From Haloarchaeobius salinus (lineage in GTDB: Archaea > Halobacteriota > Halobacteria > Halobacteriales > Natrialbaceae), in the NCBI RefSeq assembly GCF_024464185.1, contig NZ_JANHAU010000008.1, forward strand, positions 1 through 64,000: a stretch of 64,000 bases of DNA, given 5' to 3'. The translations under genes and the position numbers were made by a program. Below are positions 51,700 through 60,572 of the stretch, in pieces. The notes under the pieces were generated by a model, which saw nothing but the letters and a program-made list of their open reading frames with translations, did no database searches and was not told the DNA's origin. How positions within the stretch are numbered: position 1 is the stretch's first letter; each line of letters opens with the position of its first letter.

Positions 51700-52745
51700 G
51701 CGGCGACCCCCTCGTCTCGGTGCGGGACCTGGAGAAGTACTACCCGGTCGAGACGGGGCTGTTCAGCCGGACCGAGTCCTACGTGAAGGCCGTCGACGGC
51801 GTGAGCTTCGACGTCATGCCCGGGGAGACGTTCGCCGTGGTCGGCGAGTCCGGCTGCGGGAAGACGACGCTCGGCAAGACCGTCGCCCGTCTCTACGAGG
51901 CGACCGGCGGGACCATCGAGTTCGACGGCCGTGACGTCACCGACCTCGACGGGAAGGCGCTCCGGCAGCTCCGTCGGGATATCCAGGTCGTCTACCAGGA
52001 CCCGTCGTCGTCGCTGAACCCGCGCCGACGCATCGGTGCTATCGTCAAGGAGCCGCTGGTCGTCCACGGCGTCGGCACGAAGGCCGAACGCGACGAGCGC
52101 GTCGCCGACCTGCTCCGGCGGGTCGACCTGCCGGTCGAGTTCCGCCATCGCTACCCGAACGCACTCTCTGGCGGGCAGAAGCAGCGCGTCGCCATCGCCC
52201 GCGCGCTGGCGGTCGAGCCGAAGTTCGTCGTGCTCGACGAGCCGACGAGCGCCCTCGACGTCTCGGTGCAGGCGAAGGTCATCTCGCTGCTCGACGACCT
52301 GCAGGACGAGCTCGACCTCACCTACCTGCTCATCAGCCACGACCTCAGCCTCGTGAAGAACGTCGCCGACCGCATCGGCGTGATGTACCTCGGTAACTTC
52401 ATGGAGGTCGCCGACAGCCGGACGCTGTTCGAGAACCCGGTGAACCCGTACACCGAGCAGCTGCTGTCTGCCATCCCGGTCGTCGAGAGCGGCGAGCAGT
52501 CGCTGAAGCCGCCGTCCGTGGAGGTCCGAGGCGAGACCCCGGACCCGAAGGACCCGCCGCCGGGCTGTCCGTTCCACCCGCGCTGTCACCGCGCGTTCGA
52601 CGCCTGCGACGCCGTCGACCCCGAACTGGTCGAGGTCGAGGACGGCCACCAGACCCGGTGTCTCCACGACCCCGGACCGAAGGCCCAGGCGGTGGCCGAA
52701 CACCGCTCCGATGACGTGACGCGGGAGGAAGTCACCGAGGAGTAG
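51696..52745 (+). CDS. ABC transporter ATP-binding protein (DppF/OppF type)
   Basis: A 349-residue ATPase. Walker [10 protein letters not shown], signature LSGGQKQRV, Walker [13 protein letters not shown], and a C-terminal [14 protein letters not shown] cluster. Last gene of the five-gene importer. The HyuA gene that follows after 225 nt has its own promoter. Confidence 0.95.
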   Translation: MSGDPLVSVRDLEKYYPVETGLFSRTESYVKAVDGVSFDVMPGETFAVVGESGCGKTTLGKTVARLYEATGGTIEFDGRDVTDLDGKALRQLRRDIQVVYQDPSSSLNPRRRIGAIVKEPLVVHGVGTKAERDERVADLLRRVDLPVEFRHRYPNALSGGQKQRVAIARALAVEPKFVVLDEPTSALDVSVQAKVISLLDDLQDELDLTYLLISHDLSLVKNVADRIGVMYLGNFMEVADSRTLFENPVNPYTEQLLSAIPVVESGEQSLKPPSVEVRGETPDPKDPPPGCPFHPRCHRAFDACDAVDPELVEVEDGHQTRCLHDPGPKAQAVAEHRSDDVTREEVTEE

Positions 52746-52877
52746 CGGACGCACGGGTACGGCGGGCGGGGGCACCCACCACCACCATCACCCATTGTCT
52801 GTCAGCCGCCTCGCCCGCCCACCGGTCGCAGGAATGACCGATGTCATTCTCAATTCGGTCGTCGATATACGCCTCTT

Positions 52878-52949
52878 AGAACTATTCAGAACTATTTGGG
52901 CACATTTTGAGCACAGTTCAGAATAATATCGCACGATAAGTTTATAGTA
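52878..52949 (+). promoter_or_regulatory. hyuA2 promoter with AGAACTATT repeats
   Basis: TTTATAGTA at 52941-52949 is about 27 nt before the ATG at 52971, so the transcript is probably leaderless. Upstream, AGAACTATT occurs twice (52878-52886 and 52888-52896), and AGTTCAGAATA follows near 52915. These may bind an activator or the Lrp-like regulator. Confidence 0.5.
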
Positions 52950-52970
52950 AGTGCCGTTCTGTTATACGCC

Positions 52971-55016
52971 ATGCCACAAGATACCACCCGTGTCGCCGTC
53001 GATATCGGGGGGACGTTCACCGACCTCGTGGCGGTGCGAGACGGTGGACTCACCCTCGCGAAGGCGTCGACGACACCGTCGAACTTCGCCGGCGGCGTCC
53101 TCGACGCCGTCGAGAAGGGCGGCCTGCCGCTCGCGTCGGTCGACCAGTTCGTCCACGGAACGACCGTCGTCATCAACGCCATCACCGAGCGGACCGGCGA
53201 GGAGACGGCGCTGCTGACGACGGCCGGCTTCCGCGACGTGCTCGACGTGACACGCGCGAACCGCCCAGACATGTTCAACTACCAGTACGAGAAGCCCGAG
53301 CCGTTCGTCCCCCGGCGGCACCGCTGGGAGGTGCCCGAGCGCGTCGACCAGGCAGGCGAACCGGTCCAGCCGCTCGACGAGGACGCCGTCCGCGAGGCCG
53401 CCCGCGAGATCCGCGACGCCGGCTTCGACACCATCGCGGTCAGCTACCTCCACAGCTACGAGAACCCCGACCACGAGCGCCGCACACGCGAGCTCGTCGA
53501 GGAGGTCCACCCCGACGCCTACGTCACGCTCTCGCACGAGCTGACGAAGGAGTACCGGGAGTACGAGCGCACCAACACGGCCGTCCTCAACTCCTACGTC
53601 CGCCCCATCGCCGACGAGTACCTCGACACGCTCTCCGGACGCCTCGGGAACCAGGGGTTCGACGGCACCACGTACGCGATGAAGTCGAACGCGGGCACCG
53701 CGAGCTTCGACGAGGCCCGTCGTCGCCCCGTCGAGATGGTCGAGAGCGGCCCAGTCGGGGGCGTCTACGGCGCGGCCCACGTCGGCCGCCAGCTCGACGA
53801 GCCGGACGTCGTCAGCTTCGACATGGGCGGCACCACGGCGAAGACCTCGGTCGTCCGCGACGGCGAGGTCACCATCGACACCGACTACTGGCTCGAGTCG
53901 TCGCCCCGCGACGAGGGCTACCCGCTCAAGATCCCGGTCGTCGACATCGTCGAGATCGGTGCGGGCGGCGGCTCCATCGCCTGGACCGACGCGGGCGGCT
54001 CCATCAACGTCGGCCCCGAGAGCTCCGGTGCGGACCCCGGGCCGGCCTGTTACGGCCGCGGCGGCACCGAGCCGACCGTCACCGACGCCAACCTGCTCAC
54101 CGGCCGGCTCAATCCGGACTACTTCCTCGGTGGCGACATGCGCCTCGACGTCGACGCCGCCGAAACCGCCCTCGAACCGCTCGCCGACGAGTTCGACACG
54201 AGCGTCCGCGAGGCCGCCCACGGCGTGCTCCGCGTCGTCAACTCCAACATGGCGAACGCGCTCAAGCAGGTGAGCATCCGCCGCGGCCACGACCCCCGCG
54301 ACTTCGTGCTGGTCGCGAGCGGCGGCGCGGGCCCGCTGCACGCCGCGACCCTCGCGCGCGAACTCGGCGTGAAGGAGACGGTCGTCCCCCGGGCACCCGG
54401 GCAGTTCTCCGCGTGGGGGATGCTCGTCACCGACCTCCGGAAGGACTTCGCCCGGACCCGGGTCATGCCGTTCGACGGCGGCCACGCCGACGAGGTGGCT
54501 GCGACCGTCGCCGCGCTGGAGGCCGAGGCGCGCGACGCCTACGCCGCCGAGGACGTCGACGAGGACGAGCTCGTCCTCGAACGCTCGGTCGACCTGCGCT
54601 ACGCCGGGCAGGAACACACCGTGAACACCCCGCTGGGCGACGGCCCGGTCGACGCGAGCGAGATCGCAGCGACCATCGAACGGTTCCACGCGCGCCACGA
54701 GCGGACGTTCGACTTCCGCCTCGACGACCCCTGCGAGGTCGTCAACGTCCGCCTGACCGCGTCCGCACCGATGCCGAAACCAGCCGTCGAATCGCTCGAC
54801 GTGGCCGGCGAGCCCGCCGACGCGGTGAAGCACACCCGCGAGGTCGACTTCGCCACCGAGGGCATCCACGACGCCCGCGTCTACGAGCGCGACGCCCTCC
54901 CGACGGAGACGTCCATCGACGGCCCCGCGGTCGTCGAGGAACCCGCCTGCACGACGCTCGTCCACCCCGAACAGACGTTCGAGGTCGACACGTTCGGAAA
55001 CCTACACATCAGCTAA
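52971..55016 (+). CDS. hyuA: Hydantoinase/oxoprolinase A family protein (second copy)
   Basis: A 681-residue HyuA. AVDIGGTFTDLVAVRDG at the N-terminus, SFDMGGTTAKTSVVRDG and GAGGGSIAWTDAGG in the middle, GGAGPLHAATLAREL in the last third. It differs in sequence from the HyuA at 44716, so the two sets likely handle different substrates. ATP-dependent ring opening with the HyuB that follows 2 nt later. The start is fixed by the promoter spacing. Confidence 0.95.
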   Translation: MPQDTTRVAVDIGGTFTDLVAVRDGGLTLAKASTTPSNFAGGVLDAVEKGGLPLASVDQFVHGTTVVINAITERTGEETALLTTAGFRDVLDVTRANRPDMFNYQYEKPEPFVPRRHRWEVPERVDQAGEPVQPLDEDAVREAAREIRDAGFDTIAVSYLHSYENPDHERRTRELVEEVHPDAYVTLSHELTKEYREYERTNTAVLNSYVRPIADEYLDTLSGRLGNQGFDGTTYAMKSNAGTASFDEARRRPVEMVESGPVGGVYGAAHVGRQLDEPDVVSFDMGGTTAKTSVVRDGEVTIDTDYWLESSPRDEGYPLKIPVVDIVEIGAGGGSIAWTDAGGSINVGPESSGADPGPACYGRGGTEPTVTDANLLTGRLNPDYFLGGDMRLDVDAAETALEPLADEFDTSVREAAHGVLRVVNSNMANALKQVSIRRGHDPRDFVLVASGGAGPLHAATLARELGVKETVVPRAPGQFSAWGMLVTDLRKDFARTRVMPFDGGHADEVAATVAALEAEARDAYAAEDVDEDELVLERSVDLRYAGQEHTVNTPLGDGPVDASEIAATIERFHARHERTFDFRLDDPCEVVNVRLTASAPMPKPAVESLDVAGEPADAVKHTREVDFATEGIHDARVYERDALPTETSIDGPAVVEEPACTTLVHPEQTFEVDTFGNLHIS

Positions 55017-55018
55017 CC

Positions 55019-56809
55019 ATGTCACAGCAATCCACCACATCCGACAGCGACGTCGACCCGTTCACACGCGAGGTCGTGACGAACGCCCTGCAGAGCGCCG
55101 CCGAGGAGATGTTCCTCAACCTCGGGCGCACCGCGAAGTCGAGCGTCATCTACGAGACGCTGGACTACGCCTGCGGGGTCACCGACGCCGACGCGAACGT
55201 CGTCGCACAGGCCAACGGCGTCCCGGGCTTCCTCGGGACGCTGAAGTTCTGCGTCGCCGACGCCGTCGAGAAGTTCGGACGGGACGGCTTCGACCCCGGC
55301 GACGTGGTGCTCCTGAACGACTACCACGGCGGCACCCACCTCAACGACGTGGCGATGGTCGCACCCATCTTCGTCGACGACGAGCTCGTCGGCTTCACCG
55401 CATCGAAGGCCCACTGGACCGACGTCGGCGGGAAGGACCCCGGCTCGTGGACGACCGACGCGACCAGCGTCTTCCAGGAGGGTGTCCAGTACCCGATGGT
55501 GAAGCTGTACGAGGGCGGCGAGCGCAACGACGCTGTCTACGACATCGTCGTCGCCAACACCCGGATGCCCGAGGTCACGCTCGGCGACATGGAGGCCCAG
55601 CAGTCCTCGATGGGCGTCGGGGCCGAGCGCGTCGTCGAGGTGTACGAGCGCTACGGTGTCGAAACCGTCCAGCACGCCATCGAGGACAGCTTCGACGCCG
55701 GCGAACGCCTCGTCCGCGACGAGATACGGAAGCTGCCCAACGGCACGTACACCGCCGAGGACAAGCTCGACGGCGACAGCGTCTCCGGCGACCCGGTCCA
55801 CGTCGAGGTCGAGGTGACCATCGAGGACGAGACGGTCGCGCTCGACTACACCGGCACCGACCCGGAGGCGGACGGCCCCATCAACGCACCCTACGCCGCC
55901 TCCGTCTCCGACGTCCGGTCGTTCTTCCAGGCCATCACGCTCCCGGACGCCGACACCAACGAGGGGTTCTTCCGGCCGCTCGACGTGACGATCCCGGAGG
56001 GGACGGTGCTCAACGCCACGAAACCAGCCCCCATCGGCACCGACTGGGAGGGCTCCGCGATGGCCGCGGACCTGCCGTGGAAGGCGCTCGCGCCCCACCT
56101 CCCGGACCGGCTCTCGGCCGGGCACTTCCTCAGCGTCTGCGCGACCATCGTCGGCGGCCACGACGACCGCCGGGGCGAGGAGTTCCTCGTCGTCGAACCA
56201 CAGCCCGGCGGCTGGGGGGCGAGCCCCGGCAAGGACGGCGCGGACGTGCTCGTCTGCTCGGGCGACGGCGACACGCTGGAGATGCCCGTCGAGGTGATGG
56301 AAACGCGCTTCCCGCTGCTGTTCGACCAGGCCGCCCTCGACACACCCCAGACCGCCGGCCACGGCGAGTTCCGTGGCGGCACCGGCTTCGTGCAGGACTA
56401 CCGGGTCTACAACGAGTCCGGCGGCTTCATCACCGCCGGATTCGGCCGCTCCGAGTTCCCGCCGTGGGGCGTCGACGGCGGACAGGACGGCGACGGCAAC
56501 CACATCGAGATCGTCCGAACTGACGGCGAGGTCGAACGGCACAGCAACCTCACCAACCACCAGCTTGCCGACGGCGACGTTGCCCGACTGGTGACGAGTT
56601 CGGGCGGCGGGTGGGGCGACCCACGCGAGCGCGACCCGGAACGCGTCCGCGAGGACTTCCGCGACGACTACATCACCCGCGAGACGGCCCGCGAGGTGTA
56701 CGCCGTCGTGCTCGACGAAGACGGCGGCATCGACGAGGCAGAGACGGCGGCGCTCAGGGACGGAAGTGCGGACGAACCGACCGCCGGGACAGGAGGTGAG
56801 GACCGATGA
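55019..56809 (+). CDS. hyuB: Hydantoinase B/oxoprolinase family protein (second copy)
   Basis: A 596-residue HyuB. NVVAQANGVPGFLGTLKF, DVVLLNDYHGGTHLNDVAM, NTRMPEVTLGDMEAQQSSM and SSGGGWGDPRERDPERV are the family signatures. It starts 2 nt after hyuA2 and overlaps the cupin gene by 4 nt. The catalytic partner of HyuA2. No racemase accompanies this set. Confidence 0.95.
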   Translation: MSQQSTTSDSDVDPFTREVVTNALQSAAEEMFLNLGRTAKSSVIYETLDYACGVTDADANVVAQANGVPGFLGTLKFCVADAVEKFGRDGFDPGDVVLLNDYHGGTHLNDVAMVAPIFVDDELVGFTASKAHWTDVGGKDPGSWTTDATSVFQEGVQYPMVKLYEGGERNDAVYDIVVANTRMPEVTLGDMEAQQSSMGVGAERVVEVYERYGVETVQHAIEDSFDAGERLVRDEIRKLPNGTYTAEDKLDGDSVSGDPVHVEVEVTIEDETVALDYTGTDPEADGPINAPYAASVSDVRSFFQAITLPDADTNEGFFRPLDVTIPEGTVLNATKPAPIGTDWEGSAMAADLPWKALAPHLPDRLSAGHFLSVCATIVGGHDDRRGEEFLVVEPQPGGWGASPGKDGADVLVCSGDGDTLEMPVEVMETRFPLLFDQAALDTPQTAGHGEFRGGTGFVQDYRVYNESGGFITAGFGRSEFPPWGVDGGQDGDGNHIEIVRTDGEVERHSNLTNHQLADGDVARLVTSSGGGWGDPRERDPERVREDFRDDYITRETAREVYAVVLDEDGGIDEAETAALRDGSADEPTAGTGGEDR

Positions 56810-57138
56810 GCGGCGTCGAACTCACCGAACTCGCCGACGTCTGGGACGACAGCACGGGCAGCCCGCTCACGCTGTTCGAGAGCGACGACCCCGAGTCACA
56901 GACGGGGTCGTACGTCATCCAGCCGGGCGAGCGCGTGCCGGAGGAGGGCTGGACCGCCCACGCTGGCGACGAGATCTCCGTCATCCTCGACGGCTCGGTC
57001 GAACTCGTCACGCCGGACGGCGAGTACAGCGTCGAGGCGGGGACGCTGTCGGTCATCCCCGCAGGCGTCGAACACTACAGCGTCAACCGTGGAGACGAGC
57101 CCTGTCGGCTGGTGTACACCGCGGTCGGCGGGCTCTGA
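56806..57138 (+). CDS. Cupin-domain protein
   Basis: A 110-residue single cupin fold: AGDEISVILDGSVELVTPDG, then GTLSVIPAGVEHYSVNRGDE with the GxxxxxPxGxxHxxxN second cupin motif. The first motif has one histidine (H56) and Asp/Glu instead of the full HxH, so metal binding is uncertain. Overlap with hyuB2 implies a role in the same pathway, perhaps as an enzyme accessory or sensor. Confidence 0.85.
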   Translation: MSGVELTELADVWDDSTGSPLTLFESDDPESQTGSYVIQPGERVPEEGWTAHAGDEISVILDGSVELVTPDGEYSVEAGTLSVIPAGVEHYSVNRGDEPCRLVYTAVGGL

Positions 57139-57145
57139 AAAGCGG

Positions 57146-57676
57146 CTACTCTCCGTCGGTGACTTTCTTGTGCCAGGCCTTGTGGGTCTTCGTGACCGGG
57201 ATGGCCTCGTAGCTCTCGACGACCGGGTTGTTCTGGAGTTCCTCCCTGAGGTACTCCTTGATGTCCGAGAGCGAGGCGTGCCAGACCCGCAGTAACAGGT
57301 CGTACTTACCCATGTACTCCTCGATCTCGTAGATGAGCTCCTCGCTCTGGACGTGGTCGACGAACTCGTCCAGTTCGTCGCTGTCCACGCCGGATTCGAG
57401 CGTGACGAACACGTCCGCGTAGGCGAACTTCGCCTCCTGCAGGACGAGGACGCCGATAACGTCGACCAGCCCGTTCTCCTGGAGGTTCTTCCGTCGCCGT
57501 CGCGCCGCCGTTCGAGAGAGACCGACACGTTCGCCGATTTCAGTGTCGGACATCCGGCCGTCCTCGTTCAGTGCCTTGTAGATACGATAGTCTGTTTCGT
57601 CGAGGTGCTCCTTCAGAATCCGTTTTATCTTGTCGTTTTCGAGCCATTCGTCCGCAGAGATAGACTGTGAACTCAT
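57146..57676 (-). CDS. Lrp/AsnC-family transcriptional regulator
   Basis: A 176-residue protein. The winged HTH (about 25-75) reads LDETDYRIYKALNEDG, then MSDTEIGERVGLSRTAARRR; the C-terminal RAM-like ligand domain (about 80-165) contains FVTLESGVDSDELDEFVD and KYDLLLRVWHASLSDIKEYL. Lrp proteins sense amino acids; it lies convergent to the second HyuAB/cupin operon and is the natural candidate to control the island. The start at 57676 is chosen over an upstream non-family ATG. Confidence 0.9.
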   Translation of the reverse strand: MSSQSISADEWLENDKIKRILKEHLDETDYRIYKALNEDGRMSDTEIGERVGLSRTAARRRRKNLQENGLVDVIGVLVLQEAKFAYADVFVTLESGVDSDELDEFVDHVQSEELIYEIEEYMGKYDLLLRVWHASLSDIKEYLREELQNNPVVESYEAIPVTKTHKAWHKKVTDGE

Positions 57677-58015
57677 CGCTTCGGAGATAGTCGTCCGAGG
57701 GTACTGTAAGTACCGGTCATATTGTCGAGGGTGCCGACCGATTCGTCCACTCACACGCGTACTGACCACGAACGGTGGCCTGAACGAGTCGTTATTTCCG
57801 GTTTCTCGTGCTCTCGTTCGACAGTCAACGGAAGAACTCTCGTTACCGATACACTCCACAGCGGTCGGAAGACAGAGCTCGTCGACGCAGTACTCGGGAT
57901 TCCTTCCATCGGGTCGGGCAAGCGTTCCTCCGAATTTTGCCTGCCCCGTCCCTGACGGTTCCAGGGGCCGAACATTCAGGAAGCCAGCGGAACCACTTCA
58001 AAAGAGAACACGCTC
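57677..58015. other. Intergenic stretch without a supported gene
   Basis: About 339 nt between divergent genes. It must hold the promoters of the Lrp-like gene and of the P-type ATPase. I did not find a convincing inverted repeat or a coding frame. Confidence 0.4.
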
Positions 58016-60169
58016 ATGGACGACCACCACGATACAACGGAGACGCAACCTGCCGCAGCGGGTGAGGCGGGGGTCACCGAGCAACACGAGCACGCCGAGC
58101 ACGACGGCAACGGGTACGGTTCCCACGAGGGACACGGTGAGGGCCATGGCGGGATGCACGAGGGCCACGAGCAACTGTTCCGCCGACGCTTCTTCGTCTC
58201 GACACTCCTGTCAATTCCTGTCCTCCTCTACAGCGAAATCCTGCAGGAGTGGCTCGGGTTCTCCGTCCCCGCGTTCCCGGGGAGCGAGTGGATCAACCCC
58301 GTCTTCGCGGTCATCGTCTTCGCGTACGGGGGTGTACCGTTCCTCCGGATGGCGGTGCCGGAGCTGAGAGACCGGTCGCCGGGGATGATGACGCTCATCT
58401 CGATGGCGATCACCGTCGCGTTCGTCTACAGCCTTTCGACCGTGGTCTTCCCGACGCAGTCGGCGTTCTTCTGGGAGCTCGTGACGCTGATCGACATCAT
58501 GCTGCTCGGGCACTGGATCGAGATGCGGTCGGTGCGCCGTGCCTCGAGCGCGGTCGACGAGCTGGCGAAGCTGCTGCCCGATACCGCCGAGCGCATCACC
58601 GAGTCCGGGAACACCGAGGAGATTCCCCTCAGTGAACTCTCTGAGGGCGACCTCGTACTCGTCCGACCGGGCGCGAGTGTCCCTGCTGACGGAATCGTCG
58701 AGGAGGGCGACTCGGACGTCGAGGAGTCGATGATCACCGGCGAGTCGAAACCGGTCTCGAAGGAACCCGGTGACGAGGTCATCGGCGGGACGATCAACGG
58801 CGACGGCAGTCTCCGCGTCCGCGTCGGTGCGACGGGCGAGGAGACGACGCTCGCGGGCATCATGCGCCTCGTCGATGAGGCGCGGCAGAGCAAATCCGAG
58901 ACACAGGTGCTGGCCGATCGGGCGGCCGGCTGGCTGTTCTACGTCGCGCTCGGGGCGGCGGTCGTGACCGCAATCGCGTGGACGTTCGCTGTCTCGTTCG
59001 ACGCGACCGTCATCGAGCGCGTCGTCACGGTGCTCGTCATCGCCTGCCCACACGCCCTCGGACTCGCCATCCCGCTGGTCGTCGCGATCAACACGTCGCT
59101 CGCCGCCCGGAACGGGATGCTCGTTCGCGACCGCATCGCGATGGAGGACGCACGGAACCTGGACGCGATCATCTTCGACAAGACAGGGACGCTCACCGAA
59201 GGCGAGCACGGCGTCGTGGATATGGCAACCGTCGACGGCGTCGACGAGGATGACGCACTCCGGCTGGCGGCAGCCGTCGAGGGCGACTCCGAACACATGA
59301 TCGCTCGAGCCATCCGGGAGGCAGCTGACGAGCGTGATCTTGGTGCACCTGAGACGACCGACTTCGAGGCGATCAAAGGTCGTGGCGTCCGCGCGACCGT
59401 CGACGGAACCGAGGTGTACGTCGGCGGGCCGAACCTGTTGACCCAACTCGAGAGTGAGATACCGGCCCATCTCCAGCGCTTCGCTGACGAGGCAGGCGAG
59501 AACACCCAGACAGTGGTGTATCTCGTTCGCGAAGGCGAGCTGATTGCCGCGTTCGCGATGGCCGACGTGATCCGGGACGAGAGTTTCCGCGTCGTCGACG
59601 CCCTCCACGATCTGGGCATCGAGGTGGCGATGCTGACTGGCGACTCCAAGGACGTCGCGGACGCTGTCGCGGACGAACTGGGCATCGACACGGTGTTCGC
59701 GGAGGTCCTCCCCGAAGACAAGGACGAGAAAGTGCAGGAACTCCAGGACCAGGGGAAGCTCGTGGGGATGGTCGGCGACGGCGTCAACGACGCACCGGCG
59801 CTGACGCGGGCCGACGTCGGCATCGCTATCGGGAGCGGAACCGACGTTGCGGTCCAGTCGGCGGACGTCATCCTCGTCCAGAACAACCCGATGGACGTCG
59901 TTCGGCTAGTCAAGCTGAGCGGGGCGAGCTACCGGAAGATGCAGGAGAACATCGTGTGGGCAGCCGGCTACAACGTCGTCGCGATTCCGCTTGCAGCAGG
60001 CGTGTTGGCACCGATCGGCTTTCTGCTGTCCCCCGCCGTGGGCGCACTGCTGATGTCGCTGAGTACGGTCATCGTCGCCATCAACGCCCAGCTGCTTCGG
60101 CGCGTGGATCTGTCCATCCCCGAGCTTCCAGCCGGGACACCGTCCACGGAGGCACAACCCGCTGACTGA
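58016..60169 (+). CDS. copB: CPH-type P1B ATPase (CopB-like)
   Basis: A 717-residue P-type ATPase. It has a long His-rich N-terminus (about 1-52, [20 protein letters not shown]) instead of a CxxC metal-binding domain. The membrane metal site is CPH (C344-P345-H346 in [13 protein letters not shown]), typical of CopB-type copper or silver exporters. The phosphorylation site D388 is in [13 protein letters not shown] and GDGVNDAP are intact. It exports copper or silver ions. No regulator is adjacent. Confidence 0.95.
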   Translation: MDDHHDTTETQPAAAGEAGVTEQHEHAEHDGNGYGSHEGHGEGHGGMHEGHEQLFRRRFFVSTLLSIPVLLYSEILQEWLGFSVPAFPGSEWINPVFAVIVFAYGGVPFLRMAVPELRDRSPGMMTLISMAITVAFVYSLSTVVFPTQSAFFWELVTLIDIMLLGHWIEMRSVRRASSAVDELAKLLPDTAERITESGNTEEIPLSELSEGDLVLVRPGASVPADGIVEEGDSDVEESMITGESKPVSKEPGDEVIGGTINGDGSLRVRVGATGEETTLAGIMRLVDEARQSKSETQVLADRAAGWLFYVALGAAVVTAIAWTFAVSFDATVIERVVTVLVIACPHALGLAIPLVVAINTSLAARNGMLVRDRIAMEDARNLDAIIFDKTGTLTEGEHGVVDMATVDGVDEDDALRLAAAVEGDSEHMIARAIREAADERDLGAPETTDFEAIKGRGVRATVDGTEVYVGGPNLLTQLESEIPAHLQRFADEAGENTQTVVYLVREGELIAAFAMADVIRDESFRVVDALHDLGIEVAMLTGDSKDVADAVADELGIDTVFAEVLPEDKDEKVQELQDQGKLVGMVGDGVNDAPALTRADVGIAIGSGTDVAVQSADVILVQNNPMDVVRLVKLSGASYRKMQENIVWAAGYNVVAIPLAAGVLAPIGFLLSPAVGALLMSLSTVIVAINAQLLRRVDLSIPELPAGTPSTEAQPAD

Positions 60170-60572
60170 GGCCCTTTCTGACCACTTCACGCGGAATTCC
60201 GTCGGGGTATCGCTTCTTTGCTCTCCGATACTGGTCTTCCAACTCACGCCGGCCTCTATTTCACGCTCGACGAGCGACAGCAACCCATCCCTCTCGACCA
60301 CAGCTGGTAGCCTGGGCGTCGGGCCGAGTTCCCCCGGAAGCTGTGAGTGCGTCCAGTAGTTGGTGTTTCTCGCTCCCCGTCCCTGTCCCATCCGTTTTTC
60401 AACAATCCTACTCATTGAATGGGACTCTGTTTCCCGTTTTAGATCGCGGCCATCCTCCCAGTACGGCGATTGGCTCGAGGCAATTGTTCTCCATATTGAA
60501 TAAGATATCGCATATTACCATTTGGAAACCATTATAATCCTTAATTAAGTTTATGGCCGTAGAGTGAGAGGT
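60170..60572. other. Intergenic stretch without a supported gene
   Basis: About 400 nt, becoming AT-rich from 60480. TTAATTAAGTTTAT at 60541-60554 lies about 20-30 nt before the M14 ATG at 60573 and may be its TATA element. GAGAGGT just before that ATG could serve as a ribosome-binding site. No gene is visible. Confidence 0.45.
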
